This document shows, in pieces, positions 1 through 7,865 of a DNA stretch of 34,053 nucleotides (the stretch's first letter is position 1; every line of letters starts with the position of its first letter). The position numbers and the translations under genes were made by a program. A model generated the notes under the pieces. That model saw only the letters and a program-made list of their open reading frames with translations. It did not search any database and was not told the DNA's origin. Location of the stretch: contig CAJUCC010000081.1 of NCBI GenBank assembly GCA_910585205.1, positions 1-34,053 on the forward strand, written 5' to 3'. The stretch comes from an uncultured Lachnospiraceae bacterium. GTDB taxonomy: Bacteria > Bacillota > Clostridia > Lachnospirales > Lachnospiraceae.

Positions 1-1
1 C

Positions 2-610
2 GAAATGCCCGGTTTTTATCCGCTGGACGAATACGATCTTGCCGGTTTCGCGGTAGGCGTTGTGGATCAAAAGGATATGATTACCGGAGAAGGACTGGAG
101 GAAGGAGATATATTGCTCGGCCTTGCTTCCAGCGGTATCCACAGCAACGGTTTTTCGCTTGTGCGCAAGGTGTTTACCATGACGGCGGAAAGCCTGAACA
201 TGCGATATGATGAGCTGGACGGGACGCTGGGGGAAGCGTTGCTTGCGCCTACCAGAATCTATGTTAAGGCGCTGCAGAGCGTAAAAGAAGCGGGTGTCAG
301 AGTCAGGGCATGCAGCCATATTACGGGCGGCGGCTTTTATGAAAACATTCCGCGTATGCTGCCGGAAGGCATGCGGGCAATGATACGCCGGGACAGCTAT
401 GAAGTGCCGGCCGTTTTCCGTCTGTTGCAGCGGGAGGGCAATATTGCGGAAGATATGATGTATAATACATATAATATGGGTATCGGCATGGTGCTCGCGG
501 TGGCGCCCGGCGATGGGGCGCGTGCGGCGCAGGCGTTGCGTGCATGCGGCGAGACGGTATATGAACTGGGAACGATTGCAGCCGGTGAAAAAGGTATTTC
601 GTTATGCTGA
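2..610 (+). CDS. purM: Phosphoribosylformylglycinamidine cyclo-ligase (AIR synthetase), C-terminal part, cut by the left edge
   Basis: PurM closes the imidazole ring of FGAM with ATP to give AIR, the fifth step of de novo purine synthesis in the cytoplasm. The frame is open from base 2 and begins with the conserved EMPGFY segment that follows the GGETA motif in PurM. It continues with the family motifs SSGIHSNGFSLVR and HITGGGFYENIPR and a C-terminal part ending YELGTI. About 202 residues are visible of roughly 340, so the ATP-binding N-terminus lies outside the window. The stop overlaps the purN start (ATG at 604, TGA at 608), which indicates translational coupling. The ATG at base 5 is internal and is not the gene start. 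Confidence 0.96.
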   Translation, partial: EMPGFYPLDEYDLAGFAVGVVDQKDMITGEGLEEGDILLGLASSGIHSNGFSLVRKVFTMTAESLNMRYDELDGTLGEALLAPTRIYVKALQSVKEAGVRVRACSHITGGGFYENIPRMLPEGMRAMIRRDSYEVPAVFRLLQREGNIAEDMMYNTYNMGIGMVLAVAPGDGARAAQALRACGETVYELGTIAAGEKGISLC

Positions 611-1230
611 GGGTGCTTGTATGTGTCTCGGGCGGCGGTACAAATCTGCAGGCGCTGATCGATGCGGTGGAGCAGGGAAGCGTTACGGATACAGAGATCG
701 TGCAGGTAATCAGCAATAATCGCAACGCGTATGCCCTGCAGCGGGCAGCGGCGCACGGTATCAGAGGTGTCTGTGTTTCTCCGAAAGATTTTCCCGAACG
801 GGCCGCTTTTTATGACAGCTTTTTACAGGCGGTGGACGATGCGGCGCCGGATCTGATTGTATTGGCCGGTTTTCTGGTGGTATTGCCGGAGGCGATGATA
901 CGCAAATACAGAAACCGGATTCTGAATATTCATCCTTCGCTGATTCCCTCTTTCTGCGGTGCGGGCTATTATGGGTTGAAGGTGCATGAAGAGGCGCTGA
1001 AGCGGGGCGTCAGGGTGACGGGCGCTACCGTTCATTTCGTGGACGAAGGGACGGATACCGGACCGATCGTTCTGCAGAAGGCGGTGTCGGTAATGGACGG
1101 CGATACGCCGGCGGTTTTGCAGCGGCGTGTGATGGAAGAGGCCGAATGGATTCTTCTGCCCGAGGCGGTGGAACTGTTTGCACATGGAAAGATCACGGTG
1201 AAAGACGGCCGGGCGGTTGTTACAAAATAG
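604..1230 (+). CDS. purN: Phosphoribosylglycinamide formyltransferase (GAR transformylase)
   Basis: PurN transfers a formyl group from 10-formyl-tetrahydrofolate to GAR, the third step of purine synthesis. The protein has 208 residues, the usual size. It starts with the Rossmann-like LVCVSGGGTNLQALIDA, and the catalytic block is present: NIHPSLIPSFCGAGYYG contains the Asn and His, and the Asp lies in DEGTDTGPIVLQ. The start ATG overlaps the purM stop. The gene is followed after 22 bases by purD, which has its own strong ribosome site. Gene order purM-purN-purD is common in Firmicutes, although purH, which often sits between purN and purD, is absent here. There is no sign of damage. Confidence 0.97.
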   Translation: MLRVLVCVSGGGTNLQALIDAVEQGSVTDTEIVQVISNNRNAYALQRAAAHGIRGVCVSPKDFPERAAFYDSFLQAVDDAAPDLIVLAGFLVVLPEAMIRKYRNRILNIHPSLIPSFCGAGYYGLKVHEEALKRGVRVTGATVHFVDEGTDTGPIVLQKAVSVMDGDTPAVLQRRVMEEAEWILLPEAVELFAHGKITVKDGRAVVTK

Positions 1231-1252
1231 AGGATGCACACAGGAGGTAAGA

Positions 1253-2530
1253 ATGAAAGTTCTGATAGTAGGCGGCGGCGGACGGGAGCACGCCATTGCG
1301 GCAAGTGTGGCAAAGAGCGGGAAAGTGAAAAAAATCTACTGTGCCCCCGGCAACGCGGGGATTGCGCAGATCGCGGAATGCGTACCGATCGGTGTGATGG
1401 AATTTGACGCGCTGACAGCGTTTGCCGTGGAAAAAGGCGTTGATCTGGTAATTGTCGGCATGGACGATCCGCTTGTGGGCGGCCTGGTGGATGTGCTGGA
1501 AGCGGCGGGACTGCGTGTGTTCGGCCCGCGCAAAAATGCGGCTATTCTGGAAGGCAGCAAGGCGTTTTCCAAGGATCTGATGAAAAAGTACGGAATACCG
1601 ACAGCGGCATATGAGACGTTTGACTCGCCGGAGGCGGCGCTGGCTTATCTGGAAAAGGCGCCAATGCCAATTGTGCTGAAGGCGGACGGTCTGGCGCTGG
1701 GGAAAGGCGTGCTGATCTGCCGTACACCGGAGGAAGCCAAGGCCGGGGTAGTGAGCATTATGCAGGAGAAGCAGTTCGGTGATGCGGGAAACCGGCTTGT
1801 GATCGAAGAGTTTATGACCGGCCGGGAAGTTTCGGTATTGTCGTTTGTGGACGGAAAGACGATACGCACGATGACATCCGCGCAGGATCACAAGCGGGCC
1901 GGAGACGGGGATACCGGCCTGAATACGGGGGGTATGGGTACTTTTTCACCGAGTCCTTTTTACACACCGGAGGTGGATGCATTCTGTCAGAAATATATTT
2001 ATCAGGCGACGGTGGACGCTATGGCTGCGGAGGGCAGACCATTTCAGGGGATTATCTTTTTCGGTCTGATGTTGACGGAAAAGGGACCGCGCGTTCTGGA
2101 ATACAATGCCAGGTTCGGCGATCCGGAGGCGCAGGTGGTGCTTCCCCGTATGAAGAGTGACATCATAGAGGTGATGGAGGCTTGTATTGATGGCAGTCTG
2201 GATAAAGTTGAACTTACTTTTGCGGATAACGCGGCGGTCTGTGTGGTGCTCGCTTCGGGCGGGTATCCCGTTTCGTATGAAAAGGGGTTCCCGATTACCG
2301 GGCTGGAGCGTTTTGCGCAGAAGGAGGATGTGTTCTGTTTCCATGCGGGAACCAAAGAGGCAGGCGGCAGCATTGTGACAAACGGCGGCCGCGTACTGGG
2401 AATTACCGCACTGGGAAAGGATTTGAAAGCGGCCCGCGCCGCGGCTTATGACGCGGCGGCATGGGTTTCATTTGAAAAAAAATATATGCGTCATGATATT
2501 GGAAAAGCCATAGACGAGGCAGAGCAGTGA
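1253..2530 (+). CDS. purD: Phosphoribosylamine-glycine ligase (GAR synthetase)
   Basis: PurD joins phosphoribosylamine and glycine with ATP to form GAR, the second step of purine synthesis. The start is taken at ATG 1253 (MKVLIVGGGGREHA), which has AGGAGGT at 1242-1248 with four bases of spacing. An in-frame ATG at 1217 lies inside purN and lacks a site. The 425 residues match the family: N-terminal GGGGREHA, ATP-grasp region with VLKADGLALGKGV, the GGMGTFSP loop, and LEYNARFGDPEAQVVLPR. It is the last purine gene of the operon here. No hairpin is obvious in the 25 bases before the next gene, so read-through is possible. Confidence 0.97.
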   Translation: MKVLIVGGGGREHAIAASVAKSGKVKKIYCAPGNAGIAQIAECVPIGVMEFDALTAFAVEKGVDLVIVGMDDPLVGGLVDVLEAAGLRVFGPRKNAAILEGSKAFSKDLMKKYGIPTAAYETFDSPEAALAYLEKAPMPIVLKADGLALGKGVLICRTPEEAKAGVVSIMQEKQFGDAGNRLVIEEFMTGREVSVLSFVDGKTIRTMTSAQDHKRAGDGDTGLNTGGMGTFSPSPFYTPEVDAFCQKYIYQATVDAMAAEGRPFQGIIFFGLMLTEKGPRVLEYNARFGDPEAQVVLPRMKSDIIEVMEACIDGSLDKVELTFADNAAVCVVLASGGYPVSYEKGFPITGLERFAQKEDVFCFHAGTKEAGGSIVTNGGRVLGITALGKDLKAARAAAYDAAAWVSFEKKYMRHDIGKAIDEAEQ

Positions 2531-2555
2531 CTAAAATGACTGGGGAGGTGCATGT

Positions 2556-3005
2556 ATGGAGAGACGTTTTAATGACGGCGATATTTACAATCGTCCGCTT
2601 GTCTGTGAGGAATGCGGCGGTATCATGATCTTCAAAGGCGTTGGAGAATATCAGTGTGAAAAATGCAGACATGTGGCCTATGATGATTATGGAAAGGTAC
2701 GCCTTTATGTGGAAAAGCACAGAGGGGCTACAACAGCACAGGTGTCGATGGAAACCGGCGTGAGTCAGAAGTCGATCCGGAATATGCTGAAAGAAAACAA
2801 ACTGGAGATTACACAGGATTCGGCGGCATTTCTGCGGTGCGAAGTCTGCGGCGCCAGCATTCGGGGTGGCAGGCTGTGTTCGAAATGCGAGTTGGATTAT
2901 CACCGCCGGATGGAAGACGAGCAGCGCCGTCAGAGCAAGATGCAGGGCTTTGGAAAGGCTATGGAAGAGGAAGAAGGTGCAAAGCGTTTCCATCGGAACT
3001 ATTAA
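2556..3005 (+). CDS. Small protein with two zinc ribbons around a helix-turn-helix-like middle
   Basis: This 149-residue protein has four CxxC-type knuckles in two pairs. The first is CEECGG and CEKC at about residues 18-40, and the second is CEVCGAS and CSKC near residues 96-112. Between them lies a helical segment (TTAQVSMETGVSQKSIRNML) that reads like a winged or simple helix-turn-helix. The C-terminus is charged and rich in Gln, Arg and Glu. The arrangement resembles the YvyF/FlgN-neighbour type of regulator-like proteins, but no flagellar gene is nearby, so I make no functional claim. The start is ATG 2556 with GGGGAGG upstream. An ATG at 2552 is out of frame. It sits 25 bases after purD and 18 bases before the SH3 gene, so it is probably cotranscribed with both. 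Confidence 0.85.
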   Translation: MERRFNDGDIYNRPLVCEECGGIMIFKGVGEYQCEKCRHVAYDDYGKVRLYVEKHRGATTAQVSMETGVSQKSIRNMLKENKLEITQDSAAFLRCEVCGASIRGGRLCSKCELDYHRRMEDEQRRQSKMQGFGKAMEEEEGAKRFHRNY

Positions 3006-3023
3006 GGAAGGATAAAGAGGAGA

Positions 3024-4439
3024 ATGAAAAAAACGGCAGAAAAAGCAGGAAAAAGAAGCATGTATTTCCTTGCGGGGCTTATGACAGCGGCATACATGTT
3101 ATTCTGTGGCGGAAATACGATTATCAGTCGTGCGGACGAGGTCAGGAAGACGATCACAGATGCCAAAATCCGGAGTGAGGCGGACACGGGAAGTTCACAG
3201 GTCGGGAGCGCGCCGCAGGGAACAACATTTTCCGTGGGGGAACCGACGACGGGGACGGACGGAAAACCGTGGTATCAGGTATCGATAAACGGACAAAGCG
3301 GTTATATCCGTGCCGATCTGACGGAGAGCGCCGGAGAGGGCGGCGCGGCGGCCGATTCTGAAGGGAATGAGACTTCCGGTACAGTGGCGCAGACGGACAT
3401 CACAGCCGGCACGATCGGCGGAAGCAGTGCGACGGTGCGTCAGGGGCCTTCCACTTCCGCGGGAAAAGTTACGAGTGCGGACGCGGGAGCTGTCGTTACG
3501 ATCAGCGGTGAGTCGGTGGGAGACGACGGCAGTACCTGGTATCAGGTGGATGTGGACGGAAAGACCGGTTTTATCCGCTCGGATCTGTTTGACGAAAACG
3601 GTTTTCAGCGCGCCGAAAGCAGTGAGGGGGAACCGGGTGAAGTCATGGAGCCGGAGGGTTCCGGTGAAGAAGGCGGCGGAGAAGAAGTTCCGGAGGCTGC
3701 CGGCGGTTCGGAAATCAAGCGTGTGATTTCCAGCAGATCGGTGCCGGGTGATGTGGACATCAAGGATGTGGACATTGACCAGGCAGCGCTGGATGAGTGG
3801 AGCTCCGATACCATTTACCTGCTGACCGTGGAAGACGAAGACGGCGAAGTGTCTCTGTATCTGTACTCTCTGCCAAAAGACGATAAACCCAGCAAAATGG
3901 AAAAGCTGGAGCAGGGCGGCAGCGGCGGCGGTGATTCTCTTTCTTCTTTAACGGAAGGCAAGGGCAAAATTCTCATGATTGTGGCAGCCGTGTTGTTTGT
4001 CATTCTGATCGGTGTGTGCATTATGCTTGCAGTGAAGCTTCGGGGTTATCAGGCGTATGACCATGATCCGTATGATGATGACGAGGAAGACGAGTACGAC
4101 GAGTACGACGAGGATGACGAGGACGACGAAGCGTACGAAGATGAGGAGGACGAAGAAGAATACGACGACGAGGAATATGACGAAGACGAGGACGAAGATG
4201 AGGATGACGAGGACGACGACGAATACGACGAGGACGAATATGAAGACGAACGTCCTGCAAGGCGCCGTCGCTGGAGTCCGAAAAATTTCCTTTCCCGCCG
4301 GGATACATATGATGATGAATACGACGACGGGTATGATGAGGAGGACGAAGACGAGGACGATGAGGACGACGATGAATACCTGGACGACGATGACTTTGAA
4401 TTCGAATTTTTAAATATGGACGACAAAGACGATTTTTGA
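3024..4439 (+). CDS. Exported double-SH3 membrane protein with an extremely acidic cytoplasmic tail
   Basis: 471 residues, start ATG 3024 after GAGGAG. An N-terminal hydrophobic segment (about residues 13-35) looks like a signal sequence. Two bacterial SH3 (SH3b) modules follow, at roughly 40-102 and 126-193, each with the WYQV..G..G(Y/F)IR.DL ending. After a Glu/Gly-rich linker and a conserved-looking segment (about 230-300), a strong transmembrane helix lies near 315-338. Behind it come about 125 residues almost wholly Asp, Glu and Tyr, interrupted by one basic island (RPARRRRWSPKNFLSRR). SH3b modules usually bind cell-wall peptides, so the predicted topology is wall-facing SH3 domains with the acidic tail inside the cell. 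The function of the tail is unknown. Other reading frames here give long Ser- or Arg-rich shadows caused by the repeat-like coding. Confidence 0.9.
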   Translation: MKKTAEKAGKRSMYFLAGLMTAAYMLFCGGNTIISRADEVRKTITDAKIRSEADTGSSQVGSAPQGTTFSVGEPTTGTDGKPWYQVSINGQSGYIRADLTESAGEGGAAADSEGNETSGTVAQTDITAGTIGGSSATVRQGPSTSAGKVTSADAGAVVTISGESVGDDGSTWYQVDVDGKTGFIRSDLFDENGFQRAESSEGEPGEVMEPEGSGEEGGGEEVPEAAGGSEIKRVISSRSVPGDVDIKDVDIDQAALDEWSSDTIYLLTVEDEDGEVSLYLYSLPKDDKPSKMEKLEQGGSGGGDSLSSLTEGKGKILMIVAAVLFVILIGVCIMLAVKLRGYQAYDHDPYDDDEEDEYDEYDEDDEDDEAYEDEEDEEEYDDEEYDEDEDEDEDDEDDDEYDEDEYEDERPARRRRWSPKNFLSRRDTYDDEYDDGYDEEDEDEDDEDDDEYLDDDDFEFEFLNMDDKDDF

Positions 4440-4456
4440 CAGACAGGATAAAGTGG

Positions 4457-4499
4457 ATCCAGCCCCTTACCGAAGGAAGAACTTCAAAATGGGCTGGAT
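4457..4499 (+). terminator. Possible terminator hairpin after the SH3 gene
   Basis: ATCCAGCCC at 4457-4465 pairs perfectly with GGGCTGGAT at 4491-4499, with a smaller GAAGGAAGAACTTC hairpin in the loop. Only a short run (TTCTTT) follows, so termination strength is uncertain. It separates the SH3 gene from the clpC operon promoter. Confidence 0.5.
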
Positions 4500-4541
4500 T
4501 CTTTGGATATGAAGGGATCTGTTTTTCCATGTCGGTCTGTC

Positions 4542-4579
4542 TTGACAACACCCATCTACTGTTATAATATTTATATAAC
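4542..4579 (+). promoter_or_regulatory. Promoter of the gntR-clpC operon with an overlapping inverted repeat
   Basis: TTGACA at 4542-4547 is followed by TATAAT at 4563-4568 (15-base spacer) or TAATAT at 4565-4570 (17-base spacer). An inverted repeat GTTATA-N7-TATAAC spans 4561-4579, directly over the -10 region. GntR/YtrA regulators commonly repress their own operon by binding such a site, so autoregulation is the natural inference. The start codon follows 14 bases later with GAGGGTGA as ribosome site. Confidence 0.7.
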
Positions 4580-4592
4580 AGAGGGTGACGGT

Positions 4593-4970
4593 ATGATTAT
4601 TGAGCTTGATTTTAACAGTGATGAAGCGCTGTATATACAGCTTCGCAATCAGATTATCCTTGGGATTGCAACGACCCGTCTGAAAGAAGGCGATGCACTC
4701 CCTTCCGTGCGTCAGCTGGCCGGGGCGATTGGCATCAATATGCATACGGTGAACAAAGCCTATACGGTTCTGAAGCAGGAAGGATATGTGAAGATAGACA
4801 GACGGCGGGGTGCGGTGATTGCCGTGGACATTGACAGGATGCGGGCGATGGAGGATATGAAAAGAGAGCTGCGGGTGCTTTTGGCCCAGGGAAGCTGCAA
4901 GAATATTTCCCGGGAAGACGTGCATGCTCTTATAGATGAAATCTATGAAGATTATGGAGGACTGGAATAA
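4593..4970 (+). CDS. GntR-family (YtrA-type) transcriptional regulator in front of clpC
   Basis: 125 residues from ATG 4593, chosen because a promoter lies immediately upstream of it and inside any longer frame. The N-terminus is a winged helix-turn-helix of GntR type (YIQLRNQIILGIATTRL, LPSVRQLAGAIGINMHTVNKAY). It is followed by a short helical C-terminal tail of about 50 residues rather than the large FCD or UTRA ligand domains, which fits the YtrA subfamily. The stop TAA shares one base with the clpC start (TAATG at 4968-4972), so the two are translated together. In many Firmicutes clpC lies in the ctsR-mcsA-mcsB-clpC operon. Here this GntR protein occupies the regulator position. Confidence 0.93.
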   Translation: MIIELDFNSDEALYIQLRNQIILGIATTRLKEGDALPSVRQLAGAIGINMHTVNKAYTVLKQEGYVKIDRRRGAVIAVDIDRMRAMEDMKRELRVLLAQGSCKNISREDVHALIDEIYEDYGGLE

Positions 4971-7420
4971 TGCCGCAGTATACGAAGAAGGCGCAGACTG
5001 CGCTTTCCCTGGCAAAACAGACAGCGAAAGAGTTGAGACAGAACTATATCGGAACGGAGCATATCCTGTTGGGATTGCTGAAAGAGGATACGGGAGTCGC
5101 AGCCAGAGTACTTCAGGATAACGGGGTGGAGGAAAATAAGCTGGTTTCCATGATTTATGATCTGATCGCACCGGGCAATTTCCTGTCGGTGAAAGAGCGG
5201 GACGGCTATTCTCCGAGAGCGGAGAAGATACTGCAGGAAGCGGCGAAGCAGGCGCATCGATTTCGCAGCGGCGAGATCGGAACGGAGCATATCCTGCTGG
5301 CGATCCTGAAAGAAGGAGAAAATGTAGCGGTCAGGCTGCTGAATACGATCGGAATTCAGATACAGAAAATCTATGTGGATACACTGCTTGCCATGGGACA
5401 GGACGGGAATCTGTACAAAGAAGATCTGGGATATAAAGGAAAAAAGAAACGGGATAAAAGCGGGACAACCGAGGCGCTGGATCAGTACAGCAGAGACATG
5501 ACAGCGCTTGCCAGAGAGGGGAAGCTGGATCCCGTGATCGGCAGAGAGGCGGAAATCCAGCGGGTGATTCAGATATTGAGCCGCCGTACAAAAAATAATC
5601 CCTGCCTGGTCGGTGAACCGGGTGTCGGAAAGACTGCGATCGCGGAAGGGCTTGCACTTCATATCGCATCGGGGGAAGTGCCGGAGACGATCCGCAGAAA
5701 AAGAGTGGTGACGCTGGATCTGTCCGGTATGGTAGCCGGAAGCAAATATCGGGGTGAGTTTGAGGAACGCATCAAACGGGTAATCCGGGAGGTGACGGAA
5801 GACGGCAATATTATTCTTTTCCTGGACGAACTGCATACGATCATCGGCGCGGGCGGCGCGGAGGGGGCGATTGACGCATCCAATATTCTGAAGCCGTCGC
5901 TGGCGCGGGGAGAGATGCAGCTGATCGGTGCGACAACGATCGTGGAATACCGCAAATATATTGAGCGGGATGCGGCGCTGGAGCGGCGTTTCCAGCCGGT
6001 GACGGTGGAGGAACCGACACAGGAAGAGGCAATCCGTATCCTGAGCGGAATCTGCGGTAAATATGAAGAACATCACGGCGTAACGATTACACAGGAGGCG
6101 ATCGGGGCTGCCGTGCAGTTATCGGACCGCTATATCAATGACAGAAATCTGCCGGATAAGGCGATTGATCTGATTGACGAGGCCGCCGCTGCCGTGCGGC
6201 TGAAAAATATGAATATGCCGGAAAATCTGAAGAATATGCAGGAAGAGATTCAGAAGATGGATCTGCAGATCGAGCGTTCCATTCGGATCGAAGCGTATCT
6301 GCAGGCCGGGGAGATCCGGCGCAGTCAGGCAAAACTGATACAGAAATACGAACGGGCGAAGGCGGCTTATGAGAAAAAGCTGGCTGACCGGCAGTTGTTG
6401 ATCGGCGAAAATGAGATTGCCGATGTGGTGTCTGTCTGGACGAAAATTCCGGTTTCCCGGCTGGCTGAAAAGGAGAGCGAGAGACTTCTGAAAATGGAGT
6501 CGATTCTGCACAAACGGGTTATCGGCCAGGATGAAGCCGTCACCGCCGTGTCGAAAGCGATGCGCAGGGGCAGGGTGGGGCTGCAGGATCCCAATCGTCC
6601 CATCGGTTCCTTTCTGTTTCTGGGGCCGACCGGCGTGGGAAAAACAGAGCTCAGCAAAGCGCTGGCGGAAGCCATGTTCGGCTCGGAAGAGGCATTGATC
6701 CGGGTGGATATGTCGGAATATATGGAGTCGCATTCCGTATCCAAAATGATCGGTTCCCCGCCCGGGTATGTGGGATTTGACGAAGGCGGACAGCTCAGTG
6801 AAAAGGTGCGGCGCAATCCCTATTCGGTGGTACTTTTTGACGAAATCGAAAAAGCGCATCCCGATGTGTTCAATATTCTGCTACAGGTGCTGGACGACGG
6901 GCATATTACGGATTCGAAGGGCCGGAAGGTAAACTTTAAAAATACAATTTTGATTATGACGAGCAATGCGGGCGCACAGCGAATTATGGAACCCAAAAGT
7001 CTGGGATTTGCGGCGGAAGTCTCGGAAAAGAAAGATTATGAGACGATGAAATCCGGTGTGATGGAAGAGGTAAAGCGGATATTCAAACCGGAGTTTATCA
7101 ATCGTATCGATGAGATTATGGTGTTCCATCCCCTGAATAAGGAAAACATGAAGGATGTGGTATCGCTGCTGGCAAAAATACTGGCGGAACGGTGCAAAGA
7201 ACAGATGGACATCCGGCTGACTGTGACGCCGGCTCTGAAGGAATATATCGTAGACAAATATTCCGAACGGAAAATGGGGGCGCGGCCGATGAAACGTGCG
7301 ATTCAGACCGTTATCGAAGACGCGCTGGCAGAGGAGATCCTGCAGAAAAAGATTGTTCCCGGCGATACTGTCGTGGCGGGGCTGAAAAAGCAGCAGGTCG
7401 TTTTTTCCGTGAAGAACTGA
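4970..7420 (+). CDS. clpC: ATP-dependent Clp protease ATP-binding subunit ClpC
   Basis: 816 residues, normal ClpC length. Two N-terminal Clp repeats (about residues 1-140) carry the GTEHILLGLLKE and GTEHILLAILKE signatures. The first AAA+ module has Walker A GEPGVGKT near residue 215 and Walker B ILFLDELHT. The coiled-coil middle region holds a UVR-like stretch near 440-460. The second AAA+ module has GPTGVGKT near residue 552, VVLFDEIEKAH and an arginine-finger region ending FINRIDEI. The SLGF motif after the second module fits the loop that docks ClpP, so it should unfold substrates for ClpP in the cytosol. It starts one base inside the gntR stop. No mcsA or mcsB is present in the window. 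Confidence 0.97.
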   Translation: MPQYTKKAQTALSLAKQTAKELRQNYIGTEHILLGLLKEDTGVAARVLQDNGVEENKLVSMIYDLIAPGNFLSVKERDGYSPRAEKILQEAAKQAHRFRSGEIGTEHILLAILKEGENVAVRLLNTIGIQIQKIYVDTLLAMGQDGNLYKEDLGYKGKKKRDKSGTTEALDQYSRDMTALAREGKLDPVIGREAEIQRVIQILSRRTKNNPCLVGEPGVGKTAIAEGLALHIASGEVPETIRRKRVVTLDLSGMVAGSKYRGEFEERIKRVIREVTEDGNIILFLDELHTIIGAGGAEGAIDASNILKPSLARGEMQLIGATTIVEYRKYIERDAALERRFQPVTVEEPTQEEAIRILSGICGKYEEHHGVTITQEAIGAAVQLSDRYINDRNLPDKAIDLIDEAAAAVRLKNMNMPENLKNMQEEIQKMDLQIERSIRIEAYLQAGEIRRSQAKLIQKYERAKAAYEKKLADRQLLIGENEIADVVSVWTKIPVSRLAEKESERLLKMESILHKRVIGQDEAVTAVSKAMRRGRVGLQDPNRPIGSFLFLGPTGVGKTELSKALAEAMFGSEEALIRVDMSEYMESHSVSKMIGSPPGYVGFDEGGQLSEKVRRNPYSVVLFDEIEKAHPDVFNILLQVLDDGHITDSKGRKVNFKNTILIMTSNAGAQRIMEPKSLGFAAEVSEKKDYETMKSGVMEEVKRIFKPEFINRIDEIMVFHPLNKENMKDVVSLLAKILAERCKEQMDIRLTVTPALKEYIVDKYSERKMGARPMKRAIQTVIEDALAEEILQKKIVPGDTVVAGLKKQQVVFSVKN

Positions 7421-7454
7421 AAAATTATAGTAAAGTACGAGGAGGAAGCAGAAA

Positions 7455-7865
7455 ATGGCAATCGTAGAAGGGTTGATACGGACAGAAGCGGACGGGAGTC
7501 TCAGCTTTGGAAATCACAGTCTGACAGAGAAGGCGAAAAAAGAGGATTTTGCGCATGGCGGCGATCTGTATAAGGTGAAGACCTATGCCACCATGACAAA
7601 GCTCGAGAAAAACGGCATGTTTGCCTATGAATCCGTTCCCGGCACAAGCGTAACGCATTTTGCGGAAGATGCGGAGGGGGTTACGTTTACTGTGGAAGGA
7701 AAAGAGGACGCACAGTTGACCGTAGGACTTGAGGACGAGACGGAATATGAAGTGTTTATCGACGGCAGCAGCATCGGTAAAATGCGCACCAATCTCGGCG
7801 GTAAGCTGAGTCTGAGCGTGGAGCTTGCGGATGCCGGTGAAGTGTCCGTAAAGGTTCATAAGTAA
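7455..7865 (+). CDS. Small conserved clostridial protein of unknown function
   Basis: 136 residues, start ATG 7455 after GGAGGA at 7441-7446. There is no signal peptide, membrane segment or cysteine motif. The C-terminal half is predicted to be beta-rich (repeated VTFTVEG, EYEVFIDG, KLSLSVEL), and the N-terminal half contains LIRTEADGSLSFGNHSL. From memory, relatives in Lachnospiraceae databases carry the label endosialidase, but the protein is far too short for that enzyme and shows no sialidase motif, so I do not adopt the name. The stop overlaps the radA start by one base, placing it in the clpC-radA transcription unit, possibly with a quality-control or DNA-repair link. Confidence 0.88.
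   Translation: MAIVEGLIRTEADGSLSFGNHSLTEKAKKEDFAHGGDLYKVKTYATMTKLEKNGMFAYESVPGTSVTHFAEDAEGVTFTVEGKEDAQLTVGLEDETEYEVFIDGSSIGKMRTNLGGKLSLSVELADAGEVSVKVHK

Noticed and set aside
4021..4551. Long Arg/His- and Ser-rich minus-strand frames opposite the SH3 gene
   Set aside because: They are shadows of the GAC/GAG repeat-like coding of the acidic tail, without ribosome site or domain.
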